A DNA stretch of 64,000 bases, taken from the NCBI GenBank assembly GCA_002295925.1, contig DBGO01000016.1, positions 130,248 through 194,247 on the forward strand. Reading direction: 5' to 3'. This document shows, in pieces, positions 35,524-44,002 of this stretch. Below the pieces are notes generated by a model that saw only the letters and a list, made by a program, of their open reading frames with translations, did not search any database and was not told the origin of the DNA. Made by a program: the position numbers and the translations under genes. Source of the DNA: Flavobacteriales bacterium UBA852 (GTDB lineage: Bacteria > Bacteroidota > Bacteroidia > Flavobacteriales_E > Vicingaceae). Within the stretch, counting starts at the first letter, position 1; every line of letters starts with the position of its first letter.

Positions 35524-37314
35524 TTAGCTGTTCATTGACATTAAAAATTCGTGATTGTCGTAGGTTTTCTCCATACGGTCTTTTAAGAAATCCATTGCTT
35601 CTACCGGATTCATATCAGCAATGTAATTGCGTAAAATCCACATACGTTGGGTAATTTCTTTTCCTAATAATAAATCTTCTCTACGTGTGCTAGAAGAAAC
35701 AATATCGATAGCCGGATATATTCTACGGTTGGCAATACGTCTGTCGAGTTGAAGTTCCATATTACCGGTTCCTTTAAATTCTTCAAAGATTACATCGTCC
35801 ATTTTTGAACCGGTTTCGGTAAGTGCAGTTGCCAAAATAGTCAACGAACCGCCATTTTCAATTTTACGTGCCGCTCCAAAAAATCGTTTTGGCTTATGTA
35901 AAGCATTGGCATCAACCCCTCCGGAAAGCACTTTTCCCGAAGCTGGCGAAACGGTATTGTAGGCACGAGCCAATCGTGTGATAGAATCCAACAATATACA
36001 TACATCGTGACCACATTCAACCATTCTTTTGGCTTTTTCCAATACAATATTGGCTAATTTCACGTGTTTGTCGGCAGGTTCGTCAAAAGTTGAAGCTACT
36101 ACTTCTGCATCTACACTTCTTGCCATATCTGTAACCTCTTCGGGGCGTTCATCTATCAATAAAATCAATAAATATACCTCTGGATGGTTGGCGGCTATTG
36201 CGTTGGCAATTTCTTTCAACAAAGTAGTTTTACCCGTTTTTGGCTGCGCTACAATCAATCCGCGTTGCCCTTTTCCTATTGGCGTAAACAAATCAACAAT
36301 TCTTGTAGAAAGCGAACTTTTGTCATGTCCGGTTAATTTAAATTTTTCATACGGGAAAACCGGTGTTAAATAATCAAAGGGAACTCTGTCGCGCACAAAA
36401 TCAGGCTCACGATTATTAATTTTTTCTACTTTAATTAAAGGGAAATATTTTTCGCCTTCTTTTGGCGGACGAATTGTTCCTCGCACTGTGTCACCGGTTT
36501 TTAAGCCAAACAACTTAATTTGCGACTGTGATACATAAACATCATCAGGCGAATTTAAATAGTTGTAATCCGAAGAACGTAAAAATCCGTAACCATCGGG
36601 CATCATTTCCAATACTCCTTCAGTTGAAATAATACCGTCAAAATCGTAACCTATATAACTGTAACCGTTGTTTTTATTGTTCTGATTACCGTTGTTATTC
36701 TGGTTATTATTTTGGTTATTGTTATTATTTCTTCGGTTAGAATTATTTTGATTATTCTGATTTTTATTCTTGCTGTTATTGTTTTGTTGCTGAGCATTGT
36801 CAGCAGGTTGATTGCCGGCTATGTCAGTTTGTTTTGCCTCTGATTTTGTTTCAGAGACTTTCTCTTCAGACGTAGATTGTTCTTTTTGAGCAGTTGCAGT
36901 TTCCGAATTGTTTTCTTGTTTGTTTTTCCTGTTTCTACGATTACGGTTAGAATTATTTTGTTGCTTTTGTTGTTGTTCGGATTTATTTTCGGCAACAGCT
37001 TCTTGTTTAGTCTCGTCGGTTGGTTGCTCTTGGTTTTTAGCGTTTTCTGTATTTTGCTGCTGCGATTTATCCGATGATGATTTAATCTCAACTTTTTCAG
37101 CCGTTTTACTCACTCTGCTTCTTTTGCGCTTCTTTTGTGTCGAACTTTCCGATTTTTGCTTGGCTTCTTCGGCTTTTTGAACGGCTTGCTGATCCAAAAT
37201 AGCATAAATCAGTTCTTGTTTTTTTAACTTTTCTGTTCTTTTAATTCCTAAACCTTTTGCTATTTGTCGTAAATCAGCAACAAGTTTATTACTTAATTCA
37301 TCAATGGTATACAT
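35524..37314 (-). CDS. rho: transcription termination factor Rho with large Asn/Gln-rich insertion
   Basis: Hexameric RNA helicase that ends transcription. 596 aa, against about 420 in E. coli. Residues 1-43 are the Rho N-terminal helix bundle (TIDELSNKLVADLRQIAKGLGI). Residues 45-217 are a disordered insert: first K/E/Q-rich, then almost only N and Q with a few K/R (176-216). The RNA-binding cold-shock-like domain begins at GYDFDGIIS. Walker A is QPKTGKT (357-363), followed by LLIDERPEEVTDM and the Q/R loops. Comparable inserts in gut Bacteroides Rho are reported to drive phase separation. Secure as Rho. Confidence 0.95.
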   Translation of the reverse strand: MYTIDELSNKLVADLRQIAKGLGIKRTEKLKKQELIYAILDQQAVQKAEEAKQKSESSTQKKRKRSRVSKTAEKVEIKSSSDKSQQQNTENAKNQEQPTDETKQEAVAENKSEQQQKQQNNSNRNRRNRKNKQENNSETATAQKEQSTSEEKVSETKSEAKQTDIAGNQPADNAQQQNNNSKNKNQNNQNNSNRRNNNNNQNNNQNNNGNQNNKNNGYSYIGYDFDGIISTEGVLEMMPDGYGFLRSSDYNYLNSPDDVYVSQSQIKLFGLKTGDTVRGTIRPPKEGEKYFPLIKVEKINNREPDFVRDRVPFDYLTPVFPYEKFKLTGHDKSSLSTRIVDLFTPIGKGQRGLIVAQPKTGKTTLLKEIANAIAANHPEVYLLILLIDERPEEVTDMARSVDAEVVASTFDEPADKHVKLANIVLEKAKRMVECGHDVCILLDSITRLARAYNTVSPASGKVLSGGVDANALHKPKRFFGAARKIENGGSLTILATALTETGSKMDDVIFEEFKGTGNMELQLDRRIANRRIYPAIDIVSSSTRREDLLLGKEITQRMWILRNYIADMNPVEAMDFLKDRMEKTYDNHEFLMSMNS

Positions 37315-37475
37315 ATATAAAAAATGTGTTGATTTTAATTTTTAATTCAATTTATCAAGATTGAGTATGATTTTAATAATTTGATGCATTTTGGAAATAC
37401 ATCTGCTATGTTGAGGAAATAGCAAGGCAATTTTAAGTAGATTATTTTAATTAACAGGCAAAAAAAATGATTTTT

Positions 37476-38501
37476 TTAATGATTTACTTTTAAATGATGT
37501 TCTTGCAAAAATAATTCCACCGTATTTTTTATGGCATCATTAATAGGTGTAAATTCAATTCCCAGTGTTTCTTTTATTTTTCTATTGGAATATAACTCTT
37601 TTTTTTGGGCTATTCGGGCACTTTCTTTGGTTATTACGGGTTCTTTTTTTGTAAAATAACTTCTTACCCACTCTAAACGCCACGCAAGTTGGGTTAATAT
37701 TGTTGTTGCTGCAATTGAAGATTTGGCTTTGTTCAAATTTTCGGCAATATGATCCATAAAAATTTTAAAAGGTAAATTTTCGCCCACTACCAAAAAACGT
37801 TCCGAATGAATATCGCTTTCCATTAATCCAATCATACATTTTACTACATCCCGCACATCTACAAAACCGGTTGAACCTTTGGTATAAAACACCAGTCCGT
37901 CATATACTCTTTTAATGAGTGCGGCACTGCTCATATTCCAATCCCCCGGACCTACTATCATACTCGGGTTCACAATTACGGCATTCAACCCCTCTTCTAT
38001 CCCACGCCATACTTCACGCTCACCCAAATATTTACTTACTGAATAATTCGAAGGGTTCGTGTTGGTTTCCCAAGGTGTTTTTTCGGTAATTTCTGTATTT
38101 TCCAACGTTCCCAAAGCAGAAGTTGAACTTACATGACATAATTTATCGATACCGGCTCTCAAACAGGCATCCACAACATTTGCCGTTCCTTCAATATTTA
38201 CTTTTTTCAATTCTTTTTTATGGGCAGGATTAAACGATACCACTGCGGCACAATGGAAAACTTTATTCACATCTTGCATTGCATCATCCAAGGCAACCAC
38301 ATCGAGCACATCGCATTGCACCCATTCTATTTTTTTGTATAAAGATTGGTGTTCAGCCGGCGAATAATATTTGAAAATCTTTTTGACAAGAGATAATTTA
38401 TGCTTGTTGCGAAAAGTTGCACGAACTTTATCGTTACTTTTTGCCAGTTGATGCAACAAATGCATACCAAGCAATCCGGTGCCGCCCGTAACTAAAATCA
38501 T
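37476..38501 (-). CDS. NAD-dependent epimerase/dehydratase (extended SDR)
   Basis: 341 aa Rossmann protein. The NAD(P) loop TGGTGLLGMHLL is at the N-terminus, and the catalytic pattern S...Y-x3-K appears as the serine in HVSSTSALG and YSVSK near residue 155. Similar to dihydroflavonol-reductase-like and hopanoid-associated SDRs. The substrate is unknown. It stands alone between rho and tyrS. A TACATTTG element ends four bases before its ATG, which suggests a leaderless message. Confidence 0.85.
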   Translation of the reverse strand: MILVTGGTGLLGMHLLHQLAKSNDKVRATFRNKHKLSLVKKIFKYYSPAEHQSLYKKIEWVQCDVLDVVALDDAMQDVNKVFHCAAVVSFNPAHKKELKKVNIEGTANVVDACLRAGIDKLCHVSSTSALGTLENTEITEKTPWETNTNPSNYSVSKYLGEREVWRGIEEGLNAVIVNPSMIVGPGDWNMSSAALIKRVYDGLVFYTKGSTGFVDVRDVVKCMIGLMESDIHSERFLVVGENLPFKIFMDHIAENLNKAKSSIAATTILTQLAWRLEWVRSYFTKKEPVITKESARIAQKKELYSNRKIKETLGIEFTPINDAIKNTVELFLQEHHLKVNH

Positions 38502-38505
38502 AAAA

Positions 38506-38513
38506 CAAATGTA
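38506..38513 (-). promoter_or_regulatory. -7 promoter element TACATTTG of the epimerase gene
   Basis: Exact TAnnTTTG on the minus strand, ending four bases before the ATG at 38501. No TTG at 19-21 bases upstream. Confidence 0.45.
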
Positions 38514-38608
38514 GTTATTTTTCTTTTTAAATGGATTTCATCAAATAACATTTTATCCATATTGAATAAAATCAGTCGGTGCGTTACAAAATTTATCATT
38601 CATAAACC

Positions 38609-38616
38609 TATATTTG
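38609..38616 (+). promoter_or_regulatory. -7 promoter element TATATTTG before tyrS
   Basis: Exact TAnnTTTG, 20 bases before the tyrS ATG and six bases before the mini-ORF ATG at 38623. A TTA lies 22 bases upstream in place of TTG. Confidence 0.5.
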
Positions 38617-38622
38617 CACAAA

Positions 38623-38640
38623 ATGAATATTGACGAATGA
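38623..38640 (+). CDS. five-codon leader ORF overlapping the tyrS start
   Basis: ATG AAT ATT GAC GAA TGA encodes MNIDE; its TGA overlaps the tyrS ATG (ATGA at 38637-38640). It starts where a transcript from the TATATTTG element would begin. It may couple translation into tyrS or may be chance; no homology can be judged at this size. Confidence 0.3.
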   Translation: MNIDE

Positions 38641-39917
38641 AAAAAGATTTTTTAGAAGAATTAAAATGGCGTGGAATGATTCATGATATGACGCCGGGAA
38701 TAGAAAATATATTGAAAAATGCTCCCGTAACGGGATATATTGGATTTGACCCTACTGCAGATTCTTTGCATATTGGAAGTTTAGTACAAATAATGACCTT
38801 GGTTCATTTTCAACAATGCGGGCATAAACCCATTGCACTAGTTGGCGGTGCAACCGGAATGGTAGGCGACCCTTCGGGGAAATCCGAAGAGCGAAATTTA
38901 CTTGACGAAGAGACTATTCAACATAATTTGGAAGGGATAAAAAAGCAGTTGGCAAAATTCCTTGATTTTGACACAAAAGAAAACCCTGCCGAGATTGTCA
39001 ACAATTACGATTGGTTTAAAAATATGACGTTCTTGGAATTCATCAGAGATGTGGGTAAACATATTACCGTAAATTATATGATGGCAAAAGAATCAGTAAA
39101 AAAACGCTTGGAAACCGGAATGTCATTTACAGAGTTTTCATACCAGCTAGTTCAAGGGTATGATTTTTACCGATTATATAAAGACAAAAATTGCTTAGTG
39201 CAAATGGGTGGTTCTGACCAATGGGGAAATATTGTTACCGGAACCGAATTAATTCGCCGTATGGATGGCGGAACTGCTTATGCCGTAACTACACCATTAT
39301 TAAAAAAAGCAGATGGTACTAAGTTTGGTAAAACCGAAGGCGGAAATGTTTGGCTCGATAAAAAAAGAACATCGCCTTACAAATTTTACCAGTATTGGAT
39401 TAACGCTTCGGATGAAGATGCAGCCAATTACATTAAAATATTCACTTTAAAAACAAAAGAAGAAATAGACCAACTGATTGAGGAACACCAAAAAGCGCCT
39501 CACCTGCGTTTATTACAAAAAGAGTTGGCTAAAGACATTACTATTCGTGTTCACGGCGAAGATGATTACAAGCAAGCTGTAAAAGCTTCCGAAATATTAT
39601 TTGGCAAATCCAATAAAGAGGAATTAGCGCAATTGGACGAAAAAACATTTCTTGATGTATTTGAAGGTGTTCCTCACGCAGAAATTCCATCCGGAGAATT
39701 TGAACAAGGTATTCCTGTTGTAGAATTACTGGCGGCTAAAACCGGGTTCTTAAAATCAAACGGAGAAGCTCGTCGTGCTTTAAAAGAAAATTCAATAAGC
39801 ATCAACAAAGAAAAAATAAACGGAGATATTACCATAACAACCGATTATTTGATTAACAATAAATACCTTCTTTTGCAACGCGGGAAAAAGAACTATTTTT
39901 TAGTAAAAGTAAAATAA
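38637..39917 (+). CDS. tyrS: tyrosyl-tRNA synthetase
   Basis: Class Ic aminoacyl-tRNA synthetase that charges tRNA-Tyr. 426 aa, normal length. The HIGH motif appears as ADSLHIGSL near residue 40, the tyrosine pocket around YDFYRLYKDKNC and QMGGSDQWGN, and the KMSKS loop as KFGKTEGG. The C-terminal S4-like domain binds the tRNA anticodon arm. The ATG at 38637 gives the conserved start KKDFLEELKWRGMIHD. Its stop overlaps the exonuclease ATG (TAATG). Secure. Confidence 0.96.
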   Translation: MKKDFLEELKWRGMIHDMTPGIENILKNAPVTGYIGFDPTADSLHIGSLVQIMTLVHFQQCGHKPIALVGGATGMVGDPSGKSEERNLLDEETIQHNLEGIKKQLAKFLDFDTKENPAEIVNNYDWFKNMTFLEFIRDVGKHITVNYMMAKESVKKRLETGMSFTEFSYQLVQGYDFYRLYKDKNCLVQMGGSDQWGNIVTGTELIRRMDGGTAYAVTTPLLKKADGTKFGKTEGGNVWLDKKRTSPYKFYQYWINASDEDAANYIKIFTLKTKEEIDQLIEEHQKAPHLRLLQKELAKDITIRVHGEDDYKQAVKASEILFGKSNKEELAQLDEKTFLDVFEGVPHAEIPSGEFEQGIPVVELLAAKTGFLKSNGEARRALKENSISINKEKINGDITITTDYLINNKYLLLQRGKKNYFLVKVK

Positions 39918-40693
39918 TGAGCGAACAAACATTAAACCTGACCAAACCTCTGGCTTTTTTCGACCTTGAAACCACAGGGATAAATGTTGCCAAGGACCGA
40001 ATTATAGAAATTGCCATATTAAAGGTATTTCCGGGAGGAGATAAAGAAATGAAATCCAAAATCATCAATCCTGAAATACCTATACCAAAAGAAGCTACTG
40101 ACGTACACGGCATTACCGACGAAATGGTAAAAGATAAACCAACTTTTAAAGAGGTTGCAGCAGAACTTTATCAATTTATCGAAGGATGTGATTTGGCAGG
40201 TTATAATTCCAATAAATTTGACATTCCGCTTTTGGCAGAAGAATTTTTGCGTGCAGATATCGATTTTGACATTTCCAAAAGACGCTTAATTGATGTACAA
40301 ACCATTTTCCATAAAATGGAAAAAAGGACATTAAGCGCCGCATATAAATTCTATTGTCAAAAAGATTTGGAAAATGCCCACAGTGCCGGTGCCGATACCG
40401 AGGCAACGTATGAAATATTAATAGCCCAAATTGACCGATACGATGAATTGAAAAATGATATGAATTATTTAAGCGAATTTTCCAGGCACCATAAATTTGC
40501 CGACCTAATGGGACGAATTGTTTACAATGCCGATGGTGTAGAAGTTTTTAATTTCGGAAAACACAAAGGAAAACCCGTAGAAGAAGTTTTGGAAAAAGAA
40601 CCCGCTTATTACCACTGGATGATGAACAATGACTTTCCTTTATATACAAAAAAAGTATTGACACAGATTAAATTAAGGAAGTTTGGCAAGTAA
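39917..40693 (+). CDS. DnaQ-like 3'-5' exonuclease with DUF3820-like C-terminus
   Basis: 258 aa. Residues 10-175 are a DEDDh exonuclease: LAFFDLETTGIN (motif I), YNSNKFDIPLL (motif II), and HSAGADTEATYEIL (motif III with the catalytic His). Residues about 205-255 form an added small domain with FNFGKHKGKPVEEVLEKEP and YYHWMM, as in DUF3820-type proteins. It may act as a proofreading or repair nuclease; it is too short for a PolC-type polymerase. Start overlaps the tyrS stop by one base. The nuclease call is secure. Confidence 0.88.
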   Translation: MSEQTLNLTKPLAFFDLETTGINVAKDRIIEIAILKVFPGGDKEMKSKIINPEIPIPKEATDVHGITDEMVKDKPTFKEVAAELYQFIEGCDLAGYNSNKFDIPLLAEEFLRADIDFDISKRRLIDVQTIFHKMEKRTLSAAYKFYCQKDLENAHSAGADTEATYEILIAQIDRYDELKNDMNYLSEFSRHHKFADLMGRIVYNADGVEVFNFGKHKGKPVEEVLEKEPAYYHWMMNNDFPLYTKKVLTQIKLRKFGK

Positions 40694-40751
40694 CTTGTCA
40701 AGAATTTTGTTAAATAAGTGTTAATAAAATTCATTTTAAACGTTATGCATA

Positions 40752-40759
40752 TAAATTTG
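40752..40759 (+). promoter_or_regulatory. -7 promoter element TAAATTTG before the DUF1573 gene
   Basis: Exact TAnnTTTG ending 29 bases before the ATG at 40789. No clear -33 TTG. Confidence 0.45.
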
Positions 40760-40788
40760 TATCTGTAAATATTTAAAAACCAATAATT

Positions 40789-41256
40789 ATGAAAAAAGCA
40801 TTACTAACATTCGGATTGTTCGGCTTCTTGTTATTCGGAGCTACTGCTCAAACCAATGACGGAACCGGAACGCAAGCGCAAATAGAAGACCCTGATGCAC
40901 CTGAAATCACATTTGAAGAAACTGTGATTGATTACGGTGAAATTGAACAAGGTTCAGACCCTTATCGTGTATTTAAATTTAAAAACACAGGGAAAAAACC
41001 GTTAATCATTTCAAATGCACGCGGAAGTTGCGGTTGTACTGTTCCAACTTGGCCAAAAGAACCTATTAAGCCGGGTGAAACAGGTGAAATAAAAGTTCGT
41101 TACGACACAAAACGAATTGGTGTAATCAACAAAACCGTTACCATTACATCTAATGCAAAAACACCTACTGTAGTTTTACGTATTAAAGGAAAAGTTTTGG
41201 CACCAAAAACATCGCCAGAAAAACCGGCTAACAATGCTCCCGTAGCAAAACCATAA
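40789..41256 (+). CDS. DUF1573 exported protein
   Basis: 155 aa with a signal peptide that ends near FGATAQ. The body is one Ig-like beta-sandwich of the DUF1573 family: TVIDYGEIEQGSDPYRVFKFKNTGKKPLII, the conserved GSCGCT motif near residue 82, and a final RIKGKVL strand. The family is abundant in Bacteroidota envelopes; it resembles ASH-type domains and its function is unknown. A second DUF1573 gene follows 33 bases later. Confidence 0.87.
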   Translation: MKKALLTFGLFGFLLFGATAQTNDGTGTQAQIEDPDAPEITFEETVIDYGEIEQGSDPYRVFKFKNTGKKPLIISNARGSCGCTVPTWPKEPIKPGETGEIKVRYDTKRIGVINKTVTITSNAKTPTVVLRIKGKVLAPKTSPEKPANNAPVAKP

Positions 41257-41289
41257 AACACTTTGATTGATAAATAAATTAAGTGTAAA

Positions 41290-41733
41290 GTGAATTTTAA
41301 CTATTCATATTTTTTGATAAGCTGGCTGATATTTTCAGCCGGCTTTTCTTTTTCGCAAGAAATTAAAACAATTTCTCCTACGCCCAAAATCCAAAAACAT
41401 AAAAAAGTTGACGAAGGTGAGAAATTGATTTTCAAATACAAAGCGGTAAATCCTTCCAATGATACTTTAATCGTTCTCCCACCTGAAGTAGATTGTTCCT
41501 GTACCTCGGTAGATTATCCTGATTTTATTTTACCCCAACAAGAAATTGAACTCGTTATTTCTTTCGATACAGATAAAAAATGGGGCATTCAAGAGCGAAA
41601 AGTAGAAATAAAAGCAGAAACCAAAGACAAAAAAACAATCTACCACATTCCTCTGAAATTTAAGGTTAATGTAAAAGCCACACCGGAAACCAAAGCGCTG
41701 ATTAAAAAGCAAATAAAAGAATCGAAAAAATAA
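41290..41733 (+). CDS. DUF1573-like exported protein
   Basis: 147 aa. The start is GTG at 41290, which gives a good signal peptide (SYFLISWLIFSAGFSFS). The mature part is another DUF1573-type sandwich with the core motif DCSCTSVDYPDFILPQQEIEL instead of GSCGCT. The tail is lysine-rich. It is a diverged tandem relative of the upstream gene, probably cotranscribed with it. Function unknown. Confidence 0.75.
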   Translation: MNFNYSYFLISWLIFSAGFSFSQEIKTISPTPKIQKHKKVDEGEKLIFKYKAVNPSNDTLIVLPPEVDCSCTSVDYPDFILPQQEIELVISFDTDKKWGIQERKVEIKAETKDKKTIYHIPLKFKVNVKATPETKALIKKQIKESKK

Positions 41734-41767
41734 GCGGTAAAAATTAGTATAATTTACTGTGTAGGAT

Positions 41768-41775
41768 TATTTTTG
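41768..41775 (+). promoter_or_regulatory. -7 promoter element TATTTTTG before the aminotransferase gene
   Basis: Exact TAnnTTTG, 25 bases before the ATG at 41801, with TTA (41744-41746) 21 bases upstream as a near -33 box. Confidence 0.5.
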
Positions 41776-41800
41776 TTTGCATATTAAAAATAATCTGAAA

Positions 41801-43027
41801 ATGGCAGAAATATCAATTCGTGGGCAACAAATGCCCGAATCTCCTATTCGAAAATTAGTACCTTACGCCGAAAAAGCAAAAAAAGAAGGTAAAACGGTTT
41901 ATCACCTGAATATAGGTCAACCGGATATTGAAACACCCAAAGTTGCTATCGAAGCAATAAAAAATATAGACTTAAATGTAATAGAATACAGCCATTCTGC
42001 CGGATTTGAAAGTTACCGCAAAGGATTGGCGAATTATTACCAAAAATTAAACTTACCTGTTGAATTTGAGGATATACTTATTACAACCGGTGGTTCCGAA
42101 GCTTTGCTGTTTGCATTTAATTCTTGCTTAAATCCCGGTGATGAAATCATTATACCCGAGCCGTTTTATGCCAATTACAACGGGTTTGCCAAAACAGCAG
42201 GTGTAGAGATTGTTCCCGTAACTGCGAAAATTGAAAATGGCTTTGCCTTGCCTCCTATTGAAGATTTTGAAAAACTCATTACTCCAAAAACAAAGGCAAT
42301 ACTTATTTGTAATCCCGGAAATCCAACCGGTTATTTATATTCAAGAGAAGAATTATTGACACTTCAAGAAATTGTAAAAAAACACGATTTATATTTATTT
42401 GCCGATGAAGTGTACCGCGAGTTTTGCTACGACGGTAAAGTGCACACTTCTGCATTAGAATTAACCGAAATACTCGACAATATTGTTGTTATTGATTCCG
42501 TATCGAAACGATACAGTATGTGTGGCGTAAGAATTGGAGCTTTTGTATCCAAAAACAAAAAGCTTGTAGCAACGGCACTCAAATATGCACAAGCACGACT
42601 AAGTCCGCCAACTTTGGGTCAAATTGCCGGCGAAGCGGCATTAAAAACGCCTCAATCTTATTTTGATAAAGTAGTTGATGAGTATATTCACCGAAGAAAT
42701 ATTATTGTTGAAGGATTAAATAACATTCCCGGAGTAGAATGTCCAAATCCTGGTGGAGCATTTTATTGTGTAGCCAAATTTCCGGTAGATGATACCGAAA
42801 AGTTCTGTCAATGGTTGTTGGAAGAATTTTCTTATAAAAATCAAACCATTATGATAGCACCTGCAGCAGGATTTTACGCCACTGAAGGGTTAGGGAAACA
42901 AGAAGCCAGAATTGCTTATGTACTTAATTCCGAGTCACTTAAAAATGCTCTAAAAGTATTGGAAGAAGCTTTAAAAGTATATCCTGGCACAAAAATTGTT
43001 TCTCAAGCAACATCTGTAAACCCTTAA
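41801..43027 (+). CDS. class I aminotransferase, aspartate-aminotransferase type
   Basis: 408 aa PLP enzyme. I use ATG 41801 (MAEISIRGQQ) because an upstream TTG at 41777 overlaps the promoter region. Features in order: HLNIGQPDIETP, the PLP-contact TTGGSEALLFAFN, CNPGNPTGYLYS, ADEVYREF, the Schiff-base lysine in DSVSKRYSMCGVRIG, and a C-terminal RIAYVL with the substrate-binding Arg. It probably transfers amino groups to or from aspartate or an aromatic amino acid; the exact substrate is not resolved. Possibly cotranscribed with the gene at 43040. Confidence 0.87.
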   Translation: MAEISIRGQQMPESPIRKLVPYAEKAKKEGKTVYHLNIGQPDIETPKVAIEAIKNIDLNVIEYSHSAGFESYRKGLANYYQKLNLPVEFEDILITTGGSEALLFAFNSCLNPGDEIIIPEPFYANYNGFAKTAGVEIVPVTAKIENGFALPPIEDFEKLITPKTKAILICNPGNPTGYLYSREELLTLQEIVKKHDLYLFADEVYREFCYDGKVHTSALELTEILDNIVVIDSVSKRYSMCGVRIGAFVSKNKKLVATALKYAQARLSPPTLGQIAGEAALKTPQSYFDKVVDEYIHRRNIIVEGLNNIPGVECPNPGGAFYCVAKFPVDDTEKFCQWLLEEFSYKNQTIMIAPAAGFYATEGLGKQEARIAYVLNSESLKNALKVLEEALKVYPGTKIVSQATSVNP

Positions 43028-43039
43028 AATCTAAATATT

Positions 43040-43483
43040 ATGAAAAAAATTATTATTACTTTATCATTGGCTTTAACAGCTGTTTTTTCTCAAGCGCAAG
43101 AATATGCGATTATTACAACAGTAGAGTCAATTGTTCCCGGTGGTGTAGGTCGTTCGCGAATGATAAGTTCGCTTGACACGGTAAATTATAACCAATATAC
43201 CACAAACCGGTATGACGGTAAAAAATCTGACCAAGGAAGTGTAAATAGAAAAGATTTAAAAATCAATCAACTCTCTGAAACTAAGTTGTTGAATTTTTAC
43301 AGTATGGTTGGTATAAACTTTCAAAACATTGCTTCTAATGATGCATTAATAGAGTCCAAATTGAACGAAATGGCTAAAAACGGCTGGAAATTAGTGCACG
43401 TAGTTAGTGGTGTTGAAAGTGATGCCGGTAAAGAAGACGGCGAAGGTATATTTATTACACGCTATATTTTTTACAGAGAATAA
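43040..43483 (+). CDS. DUF4177-like exported protein
   Basis: 147 aa with a signal peptide ending AVFSQAQ. The end of the protein, LNEMAKNGWKLVHVVSGVES followed by FITRYIFYRE, is the layout of DUF4177-like small proteins. The middle is polar. It follows the aminotransferase by 12 bases and ends at a strong terminator. Function unknown. Confidence 0.7.
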   Translation: MKKIIITLSLALTAVFSQAQEYAIITTVESIVPGGVGRSRMISSLDTVNYNQYTTNRYDGKKSDQGSVNRKDLKINQLSETKLLNFYSMVGINFQNIASNDALIESKLNEMAKNGWKLVHVVSGVESDAGKEDGEGIFITRYIFYRE

Positions 43484-43504
43484 AAACCTCAAAAAACTCA
43501 TCTA

Positions 43505-43528
43505 AAGCTCGCTATTGCGGGCTTTTTT
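43505..43528 (+). terminator. terminator after the DUF4177-like gene
   Basis: 8 bp stem AAGCTCGC/GCGGGCTT (one G-U) with a TATT loop and a T run. The convergent DUF423 gene ends at 43527 and overlaps the T run. Confidence 0.85.
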
Positions 43529-43895
43529 ATTTTTTAACCGACCGAATAAACAGTAAAATCCATCCGAGCAATAAAATCAAACCTCCCAGGGGTGTTACCG
43601 GACCTAACCATTTGTATGGCATTCCTGCCAATTTGAAAAAGTAAATAAAAAATATCGAAAATGAAAACAATAAACTTCCGACAAAAAACAATTTCCCGCT
43701 CAAAGTGTATTGTTCTTTTCCGGTAAAACCCAAAACCAACAAAACTATGGCGTGATACATTAAATATCTTGTGCCGGTTTGAAATGATGCAATTTCCTCA
43801 GCCGATAATACTTCTTTTAAGGCGTGTGCAGCCATTGCTCCTAAAGCAACTGCAATAAATCCCATTAAAGCGCCAAGTGTAATAAATCTTTTCAT
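43527..43895 (-). CDS. DUF423 membrane protein
   Basis: 122 aa with four hydrophobic helices. The N-terminus MKRFITLGALMGFIAVALGAMAAHALK with GAxxAHxL and the later motif YLMYHAIVLLVLG are typical of DUF423 (YgdD-like) inner-membrane proteins. Length is standard. Function unknown. Divergent from the saccharopine-dehydrogenase-like gene. Confidence 0.88.
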   Translation of the reverse strand: MKRFITLGALMGFIAVALGAMAAHALKEVLSAEEIASFQTGTRYLMYHAIVLLVLGFTGKEQYTLSGKLFFVGSLLFSFSIFFIYFFKLAGMPYKWLGPVTPLGGLILLLGWILLFIRSVKK

Positions 43896-44002
43896 CGAAA
43901 ATATTTTTTAACAATATAACTGTGTGTAAAAATACGCCTTTTCTTTAGCAATGAACAATAAAATTGAGCAACTTTATGGCACTAATTGTTGAAATTATTG
44001 AT

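Noticed and set aside
36664..36790. Repeated N/Q-codon tract, which at first looks like a short repeat array
   Set aside because: It is in-frame low-complexity coding sequence of rho, with irregular unit length and no spacers. No CRISPR array is present in the window.
37315..37475. tRNA or small RNA upstream of rho
   Set aside because: No cloverleaf or stable stem is seen; only AT-rich leader sequence. No tRNA or rRNA gene was recognised anywhere in the window.
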